Below, in pieces: positions 9,027 to 20,627 of a stretch of DNA of 64,000 bases; the first letter of the stretch is position 1, and every line of letters starts with the position of its first letter. The translations under genes and the position numbers were made by a program. The notes below the pieces were generated by a model. The model had not been told where the DNA came from and made no database searches. It worked only from the letters and a program-made list of their open reading frames with translations. This DNA is from Pseudomonadota bacterium (GTDB lineage: Bacteria; Pseudomonadota; Gammaproteobacteria; Burkholderiales; Thiobacillaceae), in NCBI GenBank assembly GCA_029558905.1, contig JAKQCX010000005.1, forward strand, positions 166,278 to 230,277, given 5' to 3'.

Positions 9027-9113
9027 CAGGTCAGACAGCGCCGGCCGCGTGAAGTAGCGGCACAACTGCTCCAGCCGCTTGCGGTCGTCCGCCTCGATCC
9101 GCACCGCGGCAGC
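9027..9113 (-). mobile_element. Remnant of an IS91/ISCR-type transposase
   Basis: Read on the minus strand, this piece encodes VRIEADDRKRLEQLCRYFTR followed by PALSD. That closely follows the conserved stretch downstream of the zinc finger in IS91/ISCR-family transposases (pattern x-D-x-R-x-x-LEQLCRY-I/F-TRPA). Only about 29 codons survive, with no start, no catalytic tyrosine and no frame continuity, so it is a scar. IS91-type elements move adjacent DNA by one-ended rolling-circle transposition, which would suit a horizontally gained neighbour. The assignment rests on one motif. Confidence 0.6.
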
Positions 9114-9206
9114 GGGTCGCCCCACAGCAGCGTGGCCACGGTCTTGCCGGCGTTGTCCTTCAGCGGCAGCTTGAAGCGGCCGCCGGCCTCGTTCAGATAC
9201 TTCATG
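9111..9206 (-). pseudogene. Truncated gene start fused to the transposase scar
   Basis: The minus strand has AAGGA followed by an ATG at 9206 and then 32 good codons (MKYLNEAGGRFKLPLKDNAG, then KTVATLLWGDPL). After that the frame runs into unrelated sequence and the neighbouring frame continues as the IS91-type fragment. It therefore looks like the beginning of a real chromosomal gene whose remainder was lost when the island or mobile element arrived. The N-terminus looks like a small beta-rich domain; I do not identify the full family. Confidence 0.6.
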
Positions 9207-9436
9207 CCGGTCCTTTTCGCATCGCGGGTCGCGATGATGCCCACACGCGGCGCGATCGCTGTTATGGTCGGCCCTGCTGCGGCGGCACGTTGTCGGCCGC
9301 AGCACACCCCTGCGGCCGAGCACGGGCCGACTGGCGTGGTTCGCGTGCGGGGCGCTTCAGTGTGCCGTGCTTGGGCTTCGTGAGTGGCTCGCCGATGGCC
9401 GTCATCAGAACTGCAACGACGGAGCGACTCCACCCG

Positions 9437-10201
9437 ATGTCCCAGCTGATCCACAACATCAGCTTCCCGATCACCGAGCCCGGCGCACTGACGCAGGACC
9501 AGTCCTATTTCCTGCTGCGCGAGCACGATCAGGTGCTGCGTCTGCGCTTCCACGACTACGGCGAGATTTACAAGCGGCCGGGCCTGTACGAACAGCTGTT
9601 CTACGAACGCCTGCGCTGCAGCTCGCCCGCCAAGGCGCGCGACGTGCTGCTGAAGGTGCTGGCCGACAACCAGCAGGACGTGCACGGCCTGCGCCTTCTG
9701 GACCTGGGCGCGGGCAACGGCATGATGGGCGAGCTGCTTGATGCGGCACGCGTGATCGGCGTCGACTTGCTGCCCGAGGCGCGCGCCGCCTGCGAGCGCG
9801 ACCGGCCGCATGCCTACGACGCCTACTACGTGACCGACATGGCGCACCTCGACGCCGAGACGGCGCGGCAGATGAAGGGTTGGCAGCTGGACGGCATGAC
9901 CTGCATTGCCGCGCTGGGCTTTGGCGACATCCCCGTGGCCGCGTTCGCGCAGGCCTTCAACCTGATCGCCGCCGGCGGCTGGATCGTCTTCAACATCAAG
10001 GAAAGCTTCCTGCACGAAGGCGACCGCACTGGCTTCTCGCGCCTGGTCAAGGAGCTGATGCTCAGCGAGACGCTGGAGCTGCACCACCTGGAGCGCTACC
10101 GCCACCGCCTGTCGATTGACGGCGAGCCGCTGTTCTACTTCCTGATGGCCGGACGCAAGCGCTCCGACATCGGCGCCCGCTGGCTCAGAGCGGCCGACTG
10201 A
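9437..10201 (+). CDS. Class I SAM-dependent methyltransferase
   Basis: 254 residues from the ATG at 9437 (GGAG about 12 bases upstream; an in-frame ATG at 9395 is an alternative). Motif I LLDLGAGNGMMGEL (about 92-105) is the SAM-binding glycine loop, followed by the acidic strand end VIGVDLLPEA and the motif IV region GMTCIAALGFGDIP. The C-terminal part, WIVFNIKESFL, fits the last strands of a Rossmann methyltransferase. The substrate is not evident. The gene stands alone, 126 bases before the channel gene, in very GC-rich sequence unlike the island to its left. Confidence 0.8.
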   Translation: MSQLIHNISFPITEPGALTQDQSYFLLREHDQVLRLRFHDYGEIYKRPGLYEQLFYERLRCSSPAKARDVLLKVLADNQQDVHGLRLLDLGAGNGMMGELLDAARVIGVDLLPEARAACERDRPHAYDAYYVTDMAHLDAETARQMKGWQLDGMTCIAALGFGDIPVAAFAQAFNLIAAGGWIVFNIKESFLHEGDRTGFSRLVKELMLSETLELHHLERYRHRLSIDGEPLFYFLMAGRKRSDIGARWLRAAD

Positions 10202-10327
10202 GCGCGCCGGGCCCTGCACGGCGGCCGGCCCATCTTCAGCAGGCCTGTCTCGGCGCTGTGTTACGTTCGGACACATCCGGACCAGACGCAGACACTGCCG
10301 GTCCATTCATCGAGAAGGAGGAAATGC

Positions 10328-11785
10328 ATGAACCTGGACCCTTTCATCACGGCGATGCAGCAGTCGTTCGGCAACCATCTGCCCCAGATCCTAGGTGCCA
10401 TTGCAGTCTTCATTCTGGGCTGGATCATCGCCACGGTCGGCCGCGCGGCGACGATGCGGCTGCTGGGCCTGCTGCGTCTTGACCAGCGCGTCCAGGAAAG
10501 CACCGGCGCGCCGGTGAAGCTGGAGAGATCGGTGGCGCTGGGTGTGTTCTGGCTGCTGCTGCTGGTGACGCTGGTGGCCGTGATGAACGTGCTGGACCTG
10601 GCCGCACTGTCCGGTCCTTTCGCGCAGATGATGAGTGACATCGTCGGCTACCTGCCGCATCTGGTGGCGGGCCTGGCATTGTCGCTGGTGGCCTGGGTGG
10701 TGGCTTCGCTGTTGCGCAGCCTGATCGTGAAGACGCTGAACGGCACCACGCTGGATGAGCGGCTGGCCCGGCATGCGGGCATGGCGCCGGTCAGCCGCTC
10801 GGCCGGCAGCGTGGTGTTCTGGCTGGTGCTGCTTATGTTCCTGCCTTCGGTGCTGGCGGCCTTCAGGCTCGAAGGCACGCTGAGCCCGGTGCAGACGATG
10901 CTGTCGCACGGGCTGGAGATGGTGCCCAGCATATTCGCCGCGGCGGTCATTGCTTTCGTGGGCTGGATCGTTGCGCGCGTGCTGCGCGGCCTGGTCGTGA
11001 ACCTGCTCAGCGCGGCGGGCGCCGATCGGCTGAGCGAGCGCGCCGGCCTCGATGGCTCGGTCAAGCTGACGCGGCTGCTGGGCACTGTCGTCTTCCTGCT
11101 GGTGCTGGTGCCGTCACTGATCGCGGCGCTGGATGCGCTGCACATCGAAGCCATCTCCGGCCCTGCCACGCTGATGCTGACCAAGCTGCTGGACGCGGTG
11201 CCCAACATCATTGCCGCCGCCGTGGTGCTGACGCTCACCTGGTACGTGGCGCGCTTCGCCGCCGCGCTGCTGGAGCGGCTGCTGCAAAACGCTGGCTTCG
11301 ACGCCATGCCGCAGCGCGTCGGCCTGCAGCATGTGTTGCACGGCGCGGCGCTGCCGTCGCGCCTGGCGCACTGGGCAGTGCTGTTCTTCGCCATGCTGTT
11401 CGCGGTGGTGGAGGCGGCCGGCCTGCTGGGTTTCTCGCAGGTGCGCGACGTGATCACCACGCTGATCAACTTCGCCGGCGACATCGTGCTGGGCGGGCTG
11501 GTCCTAGCGGTGGGCTTCTGGCTCGCCAACCTGGCCCATCAGGCGATCGACCGCGCCAGCGGCCCGCATACGCGCGGCCTGGCACCAGTGGCACGCATCG
11601 CCATCCTGGGTCTGGTGATCGCCATGGGCCTGCGCGCGATGGGCATCGCCAACGAAATCGTCCAGCTGGCCTTCGGGTTGTCGCTGGGCGCGGTGGCGGT
11701 GGCGGTGGCGCTGTCCTTCGGCCTGGGCGGGCGCGAGGCGGCCGGCAAGCTGATGGACCATTGGCTGGCGCGCTGGCGCGGCTAG
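10328..11785 (+). CDS. Membrane protein with five conserved TM-helix repeats (CmpX-like channel family)
   Basis: A 485-residue integral membrane protein with a strong AAGGAGG site before the ATG. Five copies of a similar membrane-helix unit can be seen: LPQILGAIAVFILGWIIA, LPHLVAGLALSLVAWVVA, VPSIFAAAVIAFVGWIVA, VPNIIAAAVVLTLTWYVA and IVLGGLVLAVGFWLAN. Each of the first four is followed by a short arginine-containing linker. This is the TM_helix repeat family related to small-conductance mechanosensitive channels and Pseudomonas CmpX; a role in envelope stress or osmotic release is inferred. No C-terminal MscS beta domain is present. It converges on rarA, with only 9 bases between the two genes. 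Confidence 0.8.
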   Translation: MNLDPFITAMQQSFGNHLPQILGAIAVFILGWIIATVGRAATMRLLGLLRLDQRVQESTGAPVKLERSVALGVFWLLLLVTLVAVMNVLDLAALSGPFAQMMSDIVGYLPHLVAGLALSLVAWVVASLLRSLIVKTLNGTTLDERLARHAGMAPVSRSAGSVVFWLVLLMFLPSVLAAFRLEGTLSPVQTMLSHGLEMVPSIFAAAVIAFVGWIVARVLRGLVVNLLSAAGADRLSERAGLDGSVKLTRLLGTVVFLLVLVPSLIAALDALHIEAISGPATLMLTKLLDAVPNIIAAAVVLTLTWYVARFAAALLERLLQNAGFDAMPQRVGLQHVLHGAALPSRLAHWAVLFFAMLFAVVEAAGLLGFSQVRDVITTLINFAGDIVLGGLVLAVGFWLANLAHQAIDRASGPHTRGLAPVARIAILGLVIAMGLRAMGIANEIVQLAFGLSLGAVAVAVALSFGLGGREAAGKLMDHWLARWRG

Positions 11786-11794
11786 GGTCCGGGG

Positions 11795-13159
11795 TCACGA
11801 TTTCCTTGTCTTGCCCGCAGCCCGCGAATCCAGTTCCCGTAGATGGCTCAGGTGCTCGCTGATCCGGCCTTCCAAACCGCGAGAAGTGGGGATGTAGAAG
11901 CGGGGAGGGTGGATGAGGTCGTCGGGGAAGTAGGTTTCGCCCGCGGCGTAGGCTTCGGGTTCGTCGTGGGCGTAGCGGTAGGCATGACCATAGCCCAGTT
12001 CCTTCATGAGCCTGGTTGGTGCGTTGCGCAGGTGCAGGGGCACGGGGCGGGAACCGTCCTGCCGCACGAAGCGGCGGGCGTCGTTGTATGCCACGTAACC
12101 GGCGTTGGACTTGGACGCGCAGGCCAGGTAGAGGATGGCCTGTGCCAGGGCCAGCTCTCCTTCCGGACTGCCCAGGCGGGCGTAGGTCTCGGCGGCATCC
12201 AGGGCGAGGCGGGCGGCCCGGGGATCGGCCAGGCCGATGTCCTCCCAGGCCATGCGCAGGATGCGCCGGGCCAGGTAGTGGGGGTCGGCGCCGCCGTCCA
12301 GCATGCGGGTGAACCAGTAGAGGGCGGCGTCCGGGTTCGAGCCCCGTACGCTCTTGTGCAGGGCGGAGATCTGGTCGTAGAAGGCCTCGCCACCCTTGTC
12401 GAAGCGACGCAGGGAAGGGGACAGAGCCTGGGCGGCGAAAGTGGCGTCCACCCGATTGACGCCGGTGGCACGGGCGGCCACGGCCAACTGTTCTGCGAGG
12501 TTCACCAGGCGGCGGCCGTCGCCGTCGGCGTAGGCCACCAGGAGCCTGCGGGCCTCGTCATCCAGTTCCAACCCCAGCCTGGCCCGTTCCATGACGCGAG
12601 TCAGGAGAGCGGACAGATCGGCATCACCCAGGGGTTCGAGGACATAGACCTGGGCACGGGAAAGCAGGGCGCCCACCACCTCGAAGGATGGGTTTTCGGT
12701 GGTAGCGCCAATGAAAGTGACGAGACCCGATTCCACATGCGGCAGAAAGGCATCCTGCTGAGCCTTGTTGAAGCGGTGTACCTCATCCACGAAGAGGATG
12801 GTCTGACGGCCCTGGCTCTGGTTGACACGAGCCCGCTCCACCGCTTCACGAATCTCCTTCACACCGGCCAGCACGGCTGAAATCTGGATGAAATCGGCGT
12901 TGAAGTGCTGCGCGGTCAAGCGCGCCAGGGTGGTCTTGCCCACGCCGGGCGGGCCCCAGAGGAGCATGGAATGCAGGCGACGGGCATCGAAGGCCAGGCG
13001 CAGAGGCATGCCCGGGCCGAGCAGGTGGTGCTGACCGATGACCTCGTTCAGACTGGCCGGGCGCAAGGCCTCGGCCAAGGGGACGTGATGGCTCTTGCCG
13101 GCGCCACCGGGGACGGGTGGCGCGAAGAGGTCAAGGGATTCACTCGTCGCCAAGGACAT
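11795..13159 (-). CDS. rarA: RarA/MgsA AAA+ ATPase of replication-fork maintenance
   Basis: 454 residues from the ATG at 13159, preceded by AAGGGCG and overlapping the end of lolA by 20 bases. Walker A is [14 protein letters not shown], Walker [24 protein letters not shown], sensor 1 [13 protein letters not shown]. The RarA-specific C-terminal tetramerisation region ([24 protein letters not shown] and [16 protein letters not shown]) is complete. RarA acts at stalled forks with SSB and RecA. The family is usually followed by serS in this gene order; here a convergent channel gene takes that place. Confidence 0.96.
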   Translation of the reverse strand: MSLATSESLDLFAPPVPGGAGKSHHVPLAEALRPASLNEVIGQHHLLGPGMPLRLAFDARRLHSMLLWGPPGVGKTTLARLTAQHFNADFIQISAVLAGVKEIREAVERARVNQSQGRQTILFVDEVHRFNKAQQDAFLPHVESGLVTFIGATTENPSFEVVGALLSRAQVYVLEPLGDADLSALLTRVMERARLGLELDDEARRLLVAYADGDGRRLVNLAEQLAVAARATGVNRVDATFAAQALSPSLRRFDKGGEAFYDQISALHKSVRGSNPDAALYWFTRMLDGGADPHYLARRILRMAWEDIGLADPRAARLALDAAETYARLGSPEGELALAQAILYLACASKSNAGYVAYNDARRFVRQDGSRPVPLHLRNAPTRLMKELGYGHAYRYAHDEPEAYAAGETYFPDDLIHPPRFYIPTSRGLEGRISEHLSHLRELDSRAAGKTRKS

Positions 13160-13757
13160 CCACGCCCTTGGGCGGTTTGAAGCGGAACAGGCTGCTGCCC
13201 AGTGCGGGATTGCGCTCCAGTCCGGAAAAACGCAGCAGGGTGGTTTGCCCAAAGTTGTCCTGGAGCTCCATGGTGGTCAGGTCATTGCCCTTGAAGCCCA
13301 GGCGGACCTTCGCAAAACTGCCTTCCTTGCCCTTGGGCGTGGCCTCCAGCCATTCCAGACCAGCCTGGTCACCGCCCGGTTTCAGCTCGAAAAGCTTTTC
13401 CAGGTCATTGTTGCCCGCCAGCAGGGCAGCCGGGCTTTCGCCTATGGCCTGGTCCAGCTTGCGTACGGTGACCTGATCGAGGTCTTCGTCGTGGATCCAC
13501 AGCTTCTTGCCATCCCCCACGATGACCTGTGAGTAGGGCTTCTTGTAGACCCAGCGGAACTTGCCTGGTCGGGACAGGAACATTACCCCGCTGGCCTCCT
13601 GGGCCTTGCGCCCACTGGCGTCGAAGACCTGCTGACTGAACTGGGCCTTCAGGGTGCGCGTACCCCCGACGAAGGCATCCAGACGGGCCCGGGCATCCGC
13701 ATGCACGGGAAGAGATGTAGCCAGAACTGCTATATATGTGAGTATGATGCGAATCAT
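13140..13757 (-). CDS. lolA: Outer-membrane lipoprotein carrier LolA
   Basis: 205 residues, the usual LolA length. An N-terminal signal peptide (IRIILTYIAVLATSLPVHADA) precedes the mature periplasmic protein. Motifs typical of LolA are visible: LKAQFSQQV, GVMFLSRPGKFRWVYKKPYSQ, VGDGKKLWIHDEDLDQV and the C-terminal half of the hydrophobic beta cup. LolA ferries lipoproteins from LolCDE to LolB. It lies between ftsK and rarA in the standard order, starting 56 bases after the ftsK stop. Confidence 0.95.
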   Translation of the reverse strand: MIRIILTYIAVLATSLPVHADARARLDAFVGGTRTLKAQFSQQVFDASGRKAQEASGVMFLSRPGKFRWVYKKPYSQVIVGDGKKLWIHDEDLDQVTVRKLDQAIGESPAALLAGNNDLEKLFELKPGGDQAGLEWLEATPKGKEGSFAKVRLGFKGNDLTTMELQDNFGQTTLLRFSGLERNPALGSSLFRFKPPKGVDVLGDE

Positions 13758-13812
13758 TTTGAATGTTTTACGTGAATAGTGGGCAGGGCTCGCGACCCAG
13801 GAGGGGAGACCA

Positions 13813-16122
13813 TCAAGAATCCCCCCGGGGACCCAGGACTTCCCGGTTACCGTTGCTCTGCATGGGAGACACCAGGCCGGCCCGTTCCATGGCCTCGATG
13901 AGGCGGGCGGCGCGGTTGTAACCGATGCGCAATTGCCGCTGCACCGAGGATATGGAGGCACGCCGCGACTTGAGCACATAGGCCACGGCCTCGTCGTAGA
14001 GTGGATCGGCCTCCGCATCCCGCTCGCCATCCTCTCCACCTTCATCCCCGTCCGGATCGGCCAATACGCCTTCGTCGTATTGGGGCGGTCCGAGTTCCTT
14101 GAGCCAGGCACAGACCCGGTGCACCTCATCGTCCGACACGAAGGCGCCATGCACGCGGGTGGGCATGCCATGTCCCGGAGGGAGGTAGAGCATGTCGCCC
14201 TGGCCCAGCAGGGATTCGGCACCCTGCTGGTCCAGGATGGTGCGTGAATCGATGCGGCTGGCCACCTGGAAGGCCACACGGGTAGGGATGTTGGCCTTGA
14301 TGAGCCCCGTGATCACGTCCACGGATGGTCGTTGCGTGGCCAGCACCAGGTGCACGCCGGCGGCACGGGCCTTTTGCGCCAGACGGGCTATGAGCTCTTC
14401 CACCTTCTTGCCCGCTACCATCATCAGGTCCGCCATCTCATCGATGAGCACCACGATATACGGCAGATGATGCAAAGGCTCCGGGTTCTCGGGGATGAGG
14501 GTGAAGGGATTGGTGAGGGGGTGGCCGGTATTGCGGGCCTCCTCCAGCTTTTGGTTGAAGCTGGCGATGTTGCGTACGCCCAGTGCGGACATGAGGCGGT
14601 AACGCCTGTCCATTTCCACCACGCACCAGTTCAGGGCCGAGGCCGCCAGGCGCATATCCGTCACCACCGGGGCCAGCAGGTGGGGAATGCCCTCATAGGC
14701 TGACAGTTCCAGCATCTTGGGGTCCACCATGATGAGGCGCACGTCATCGGGCGTGGATTTGTAGAGCAGGGACAGGATCATGGCGTTGATGGCCACGGAC
14801 TTGCCGGAGCCCGTGGCTCCGGCCACCAGCAAATGTGGCATCCTGGCCAGATCGGCGACGATGGGATTGCCGCTGATGTCCTTGCCCAGGGCCAGTGTCA
14901 GGGGGGCGGGGTTGTCGTTGTAGACCTTGGCCGACAGGATCTCCGCCAGACGCACCATCTGGCGCTGGGTATTGGGCAGTTCCAGGGCCATGCAGCTCTT
15001 GCCGGGAATGGTCTCCACCACACGGATACTCACCACGGACAGGGAACGGGCCAAGTCTTTGGCCAGATTGGTGATCTGGCTGCCCTTCACGCCGGAGGCT
15101 GGCTCCACCTCGTAGCGCGTAATCACCGGACCCGGGTATGCCGCCAATACCTGCACATCGACGCCGAATTCCCGCAGTTTGCGTTCGATCAGACGGGAGG
15201 TGGCTTCCAGACTGACTGCATCGACCTGGGCGGTGGTGTGGGTGGCTTCATCCAGCAAGTGCAGGGGAGGGCGCATGGAATCAGGCGTATCGTGGAACAG
15301 GGTGGCCTGGCGTTCCGCATTCACGCGTTCGGATTTCTCGATGGCCGGGGTGGCCGGCGAGATCCGTACCGGCTCCTTCTTTTGCCGCGTACGCTCGGCG
15401 CGCACCAGTTCCTCGCGTTCCGTTCGGGCCTCCTGCCCGAGCTTGCGGTCACGGGAGACATGCCAGATCTCCATCGCCTTGTGGGAGAGCCCCACCAGCA
15501 CCGTGCCCACCCTTTCCGAAAGGTTTAGCCAGGACAGGCCGGTGAACATGGACAAACCTGCACCCCAGGCCAGAAGCAGGAACACCGTACTGCCATCGAA
15601 TCCGAAAATCCGTTGCAAGGACCTAGACAGGGCACCTCCCAGCATGCCTCCCATGCCCAGGGGCAGGTTCAGATCCAGGGAATGGAAGCGCATGGATTCC
15701 AGGGCGCTGCTGGACAACAGGAACATCAGAAAACCCACCAGGATGATGAGCAGGCCATGGGGGTGAAGCGGGTCTTCCGGGCGGTCACCGATGCGGCGAT
15801 ATCCCCACCAGATGAGGAACAGGGTCAGGATCACCCAGGCCCAGGCCGATATGCCGAATAGATACAACAACAGGTCCGCCAGCCAAGCGCCAAACTCGCC
15901 GCCGGCATTGGAAATGGGCTCGCCCGTGCCCGTCCTGGACCAGCCCGGGTCGGCGCGGCTGTAGGTCATCAGCACCATACACAGATACAGACCCAGAGCC
16001 ACGGCCGTAAGCCACCACGCCTCTCGCAGGATGGCGACCATCCTCGGTGCCAGGGGCTTGCGCCGTACGGCCTGTTTCCTGGAAACCGGGCGGCGGGCGC
16101 TGCGCGCGTTCTTCGCAAACAT
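13813..16122 (-). CDS. ftsK: DNA translocase FtsK (SpoIIIE-type)
   Basis: 769 residues from the ATG at 16122; upstream in-frame starts would add an unlikely N-terminus. Four membrane segments lie in residues about 30-190, followed by a short linker, which makes this the compact FtsK form. The motor has Walker [10 protein letters not shown] (about 432-445), Walker [15 protein letters not shown], and [24 protein letters not shown]. The C-terminal gamma winged helix ([20 protein letters not shown]) reads KOPS sequences and activates XerCD at dif. It heads a minus-strand series ftsK-lolA-rarA and is divergent from trxB. Confidence 0.96.
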   Translation of the reverse strand: MFAKNARSARRPVSRKQAVRRKPLAPRMVAILREAWWLTAVALGLYLCMVLMTYSRADPGWSRTGTGEPISNAGGEFGAWLADLLLYLFGISAWAWVILTLFLIWWGYRRIGDRPEDPLHPHGLLIILVGFLMFLLSSSALESMRFHSLDLNLPLGMGGMLGGALSRSLQRIFGFDGSTVFLLLAWGAGLSMFTGLSWLNLSERVGTVLVGLSHKAMEIWHVSRDRKLGQEARTEREELVRAERTRQKKEPVRISPATPAIEKSERVNAERQATLFHDTPDSMRPPLHLLDEATHTTAQVDAVSLEATSRLIERKLREFGVDVQVLAAYPGPVITRYEVEPASGVKGSQITNLAKDLARSLSVVSIRVVETIPGKSCMALELPNTQRQMVRLAEILSAKVYNDNPAPLTLALGKDISGNPIVADLARMPHLLVAGATGSGKSVAINAMILSLLYKSTPDDVRLIMVDPKMLELSAYEGIPHLLAPVVTDMRLAASALNWCVVEMDRRYRLMSALGVRNIASFNQKLEEARNTGHPLTNPFTLIPENPEPLHHLPYIVVLIDEMADLMMVAGKKVEELIARLAQKARAAGVHLVLATQRPSVDVITGLIKANIPTRVAFQVASRIDSRTILDQQGAESLLGQGDMLYLPPGHGMPTRVHGAFVSDDEVHRVCAWLKELGPPQYDEGVLADPDGDEGGEDGERDAEADPLYDEAVAYVLKSRRASISSVQRQLRIGYNRAARLIEAMERAGLVSPMQSNGNREVLGPRGDS

Positions 16123-17946
<1,824 letters not shown>

Positions 17947-18037
17947 GCAGGAGGAATCGGCGCTCCGCATGGTTGTCCGAGCGGGTCGACCAGGGAAGGG
18001 CGGCATGGCGGTACTGGTGCCGTGACCGATCTTTCCC

Positions 18038-18067
18038 TTGCCTGGATATCCCTTGGGCTGTTAGCAT
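18038..18067 (+). promoter_or_regulatory. Possible promoter for rpsB-tsf
   Basis: TTGCCT at 18038-18043 and TAGCAT at 18062-18067 are separated by 18 bases. The boxes fit a sigma-70 promoter only moderately. It lies about 60 bases before the structured leader, in the only sizeable gap upstream of rpsB. Confidence 0.4.
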
Positions 18068-18123
18068 CTCTGAGCTTTGCGTCCGACATGTTGCCGGACC
18101 GGCCCAATCCACACATCCGCACA

Positions 18124-18183
18124 GTTAAGGTGCCCCGCCAGTCGGGGTTCTTCGCGGGTGGCGGTCAAACCTTAACCCAGGAG
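18124..18183 (+). promoter_or_regulatory. Structured rpsB mRNA leader, likely S2 autoregulatory element
   Basis: GTTAAGGT at 18124-18131 is perfectly complementary to ACCTTAAC at 18169-18176. Inside that outer stem is CCCCG/CGGGG (18133-18137 with 18143-18147) and a second small GC-rich arm. The Shine-Dalgarno AGGAG (18179-18183) starts directly after the outer stem. Ribosomal protein S2 is known to repress its own rpsB-tsf mRNA in enterobacteria through the 5' leader; applying that here is inference from position and shape. Confidence 0.6.
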
Positions 18184-18189
18184 CAGTTC

Positions 18190-18933
18190 ATGTCCGTGAC
18201 CATGCGTCAGATGCTGGAAGCCGGTGTGCATTTTGGCCACCAGACCCGTTACTGGAATCCCAAGATGGCCCCCTACATCTTCGGCCAGCGCAACAACATC
18301 CACATCATCAACCTCGAGCAGTCCCTGCCGTTGTTCGTGGAGGCTGCCAAATTCGCGCGCCAACTGGCAGCCAATCGGGGCAGCATCCTGTTCGTGGGTA
18401 CCAAGCGCCAGGCCCGGGACATCATGGCGGAGGAGGCCAGCCGCTGTGGCATGCCCTATATCTCCCACCGCTGGCTGGGGGGCATGCTGACCAACTTCAA
18501 GACCGTAAAGCAGTCCGTCAAGCGCATGAAGGAGATGGAGACACAGTTGGTCGACTCCACCCTGATCAAGAAGGAAGCCCTGCGCCTGCAGCGCGAGTAC
18601 GACAAGCTGCGGAACAGCCTGGGTGGCATCAAGGACATGGAGCGCCTGCCCGACGCCCTGTTCGTGGTAGACGTGGGCTATCAGAAGATCGCCGTCACCG
18701 AGGCCGCCAAGCTGGGTATTCCCGTCATCGGTGTGGTGGATTCCAACAACAGCCCCGAGGGCGTGGCGCATGTGATTCCCGGCAACGATGACTCCGCCCG
18801 TGCCATTCGCCTGTATGCCCGTGGGCTGGCCGATGCCATCCTGGAAGGCAAGGCCAACATGGTGGAGGAGCTGGTTGCCGCCGCCGGGGACGAATACGTG
18901 GAAGTGGACGCCGGCGAAGCGGCTGCCCAGTAG
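18190..18933 (+). CDS. rpsB: 30S ribosomal protein S2
   Basis: 247 residues from the ATG at 18190 with AGGAG six bases upstream. Family motifs are complete: [22 protein letters not shown] at the N-terminus, [41 protein letters not shown] and [26 protein letters not shown]2 sits on the back of the small subunit near S1 and is added late in assembly. It begins the conserved run rpsB-tsf-pyrH-frr-uppS-cdsA-dxr. Confidence 0.98.
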   Translation: MSVTMRQMLEAGVHFGHQTRYWNPKMAPYIFGQRNNIHIINLEQSLPLFVEAAKFARQLAANRGSILFVGTKRQARDIMAEEASRCGMPYISHRWLGGMLTNFKTVKQSVKRMKEMETQLVDSTLIKKEALRLQREYDKLRNSLGGIKDMERLPDALFVVDVGYQKIAVTEAAKLGIPVIGVVDSNNSPEGVAHVIPGNDDSARAIRLYARGLADAILEGKANMVEELVAAAGDEYVEVDAGEAAAQ

Positions 18934-18979
18934 CCATCTCCGGACGCTGGGGTAGGCCCCCTGGATCGCAGCAACTCGA

Positions 18980-19003
18980 CGCCCCGCACCCCGGGGCGTT
19001 TTT
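18980..19003 (+). terminator. Rho-independent terminator/attenuator between rpsB and tsf
   Basis: CGCCCCG (18980-18986), a five-base loop and CGGGGCG (18992-18998) form a perfect seven-pair stem followed by five T. It lies 46 bases after the rpsB stop and 21 bases before the tsf start. Partial termination here would give more S2 message than downstream message. Confidence 0.85.
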
Positions 19004-19024
19004 ACAGACCTTAGGAGAGAAAAA

Positions 19025-19897
19025 ATGGCTGAAATCACCGCTTCCATGGTGAAAGAACTGCGTGAACGCACCGACGCGCCCATGATGGATTGCAAGAAGG
19101 CGTTGTCCGAGGCAGGTGGCGACATGCAGAAGGCCGAAGAGATCCTGCGCGTGCGTTTCGGCAACAAGGCCGCCAAGAGCGCCGGCCGCGTGGCCGCCGA
19201 AGGCGTGGTGGCCATCCATGTCGCCGCCGACGGCAAATCCGCCGCCATGGTGGAGGTGAACTGCGAGACGGATTTCGTGGCCAAGAACGACGACTTCCTG
19301 GCCTTGGCCCGGGCCCTGGCCGAGATGGTGCTGCATCGGAACCCCACCGACGTGGCCGCCCTCTCCGCCCTGCCCTACGGTGGCAAAAGTGTGGAAGAGG
19401 TTCGCACCGAGCTGGTGGGCAAGATCGGCGAGAACATGTCCATCCGCCGTTTCACACGCCGGGATGCCACGGGCAGATTCTCCAGCTACATCCATGGCGG
19501 CAGGATCGGCGTATTGGTGGACGTGAGCGGAGACAAGGCCGTGGCCAAGGACATTGCCATGCATATCGCCGCCTCCAAACCCAAGTCCCTGGATGCCTCC
19601 GGTGTAGCCCCGGAGCTCATCGAAACCGAGCGACGCGTGGCCATCGAGAAGGCCCGGGAGGCCGGCAAGCCGGAGGCCATGCTGGAAAGAATCGCCGAGG
19701 GCACGGTGCAGAAATTCCTCAAGGAGGTCACCCTGTTGTCCCAGCCCTTCGTCAAGGACGACAAACAGAGCGTGGAACAGGTGCTGAAGGCCCACGGCGC
19801 CCAGTGTCATGGTTTCACCCTGTACGTGGTGGGTGAAGGCATTGAGAAGAAGGTCACCGACTTTGCCGCGGAAGTGGCCGCTGCCACCAAGGTCTGA
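19025..19897 (+). CDS. tsf: Elongation factor Ts
   Basis: 290 residues with TAGGAGAGA before the ATG. The N-terminal UBA-like start ([20 protein letters not shown]) and the EF-Tu contact TDFVAKN are present, followed by the two core subdomains and the C-terminal [16 protein letters not shown]-Ts exchanges GDP for GTP on EF-Tu. It lies after the rpsB terminator and 6 bases before pyrH. Confidence 0.97.
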   Translation: MAEITASMVKELRERTDAPMMDCKKALSEAGGDMQKAEEILRVRFGNKAAKSAGRVAAEGVVAIHVAADGKSAAMVEVNCETDFVAKNDDFLALARALAEMVLHRNPTDVAALSALPYGGKSVEEVRTELVGKIGENMSIRRFTRRDATGRFSSYIHGGRIGVLVDVSGDKAVAKDIAMHIAASKPKSLDASGVAPELIETERRVAIEKAREAGKPEAMLERIAEGTVQKFLKEVTLLSQPFVKDDKQSVEQVLKAHGAQCHGFTLYVVGEGIEKKVTDFAAEVAAATKV

Positions 19898-19903
19898 GCG
19901 CAT

Positions 19904-20614
19904 ATGACCGCCATTGCCCGCATCATGCTCAAGCTTTCCGGCGAGGCCCTGATGGGGCCCAATGCCTTTGGCTACCATGCCGGGACCCTGACGGCCATCG
20001 TCGGACAGATCCGGGATGTGGTTGAGCTGGGTACGGAAGTGGGCATTGTCGTCGGCGGGGGCAACCTGTTCCGCGGCGCCATCGGTGCCCTGTCCGGCAT
20101 GGACCGGGCCACGGCGGATTCCATGGGCATGCTGGCCACGGTCATGAATGCCCTGGCCCTGAAGGATGCGTTGCAGGCAGCCGGCATGGAGGTCCGTGTG
20201 CAGACCGCCGTCACCATCGCGCACGTGGGCGAGCCTTTCGAGCGGGACAGTGCAGTACGCCACCTGGCCAGGGGCCGCGTGGTGATCTTTGCCGGCGGTA
20301 CCGGCAACCCCTTCTTCACCACCGACACGGCCGCCGCCCTGCGTGGGGCGGAGATCGGCGCCGACCTGATGCTCAAGGCCACCAAGGTGGATGGTGTGTA
20401 CAGCGCCGATCCCAAGGTGGATGCGGGCGCCACGCGTTACGACCAATTGACCTTCGACGAGGCCATCGCCCGCAACCTGGGTGTGCTGGATACGGCCGCC
20501 TTTGCCTTATGCCGGGAACAACGGCTGCCCCTGGCCGTGTTCAGCATCTTCAAGACCGGGGCCATGCGACGCGTGGTCCTGGGCGAGCCGGAAGGCACCC
20601 GGGTCATACCCTGA
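19904..20614 (+). CDS. pyrH: UMP kinase
   Basis: 236 residues. Amino-acid-kinase fold motifs are intact: [57 protein letters not shown] (phosphate-binding) and [16 protein letters not shown]. It makes UDP from UMP, the committed step for pyrimidine nucleotides. Nothing unusual is seen; the gene starts 6 bases after tsf. Confidence 0.97.
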   Translation: MTAIARIMLKLSGEALMGPNAFGYHAGTLTAIVGQIRDVVELGTEVGIVVGGGNLFRGAIGALSGMDRATADSMGMLATVMNALALKDALQAAGMEVRVQTAVTIAHVGEPFERDSAVRHLARGRVVIFAGGTGNPFFTTDTAAALRGAEIGADLMLKATKVDGVYSADPKVDAGATRYDQLTFDEAIARNLGVLDTAAFALCREQRLPLAVFSIFKTGAMRRVVLGEPEGTRVIP

Positions 20615-20627
20615 CGAGGAGACAGAC

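Larger units (their letters stand above)
8718..9436. other. Gene-poor junction between island and chromosome
   Basis: About 700 bases with no intact gene. It contains the TCGATAGA repeats, a sequence GGAAGCGCTGAACAAAT at about 8951-8967 that may be an insertion-sequence end, a transposase fragment, the start of a truncated minus-strand gene, and the upstream region of the methyltransferase gene. Base composition changes here from the moderately GC-rich island to the very GC-rich flank. Confidence 0.6.

Noticed and set aside
18725..20446. Minus-strand open frame over tsf and pyrH
   Set aside because: Shadow of two well-conserved genes on the other strand.
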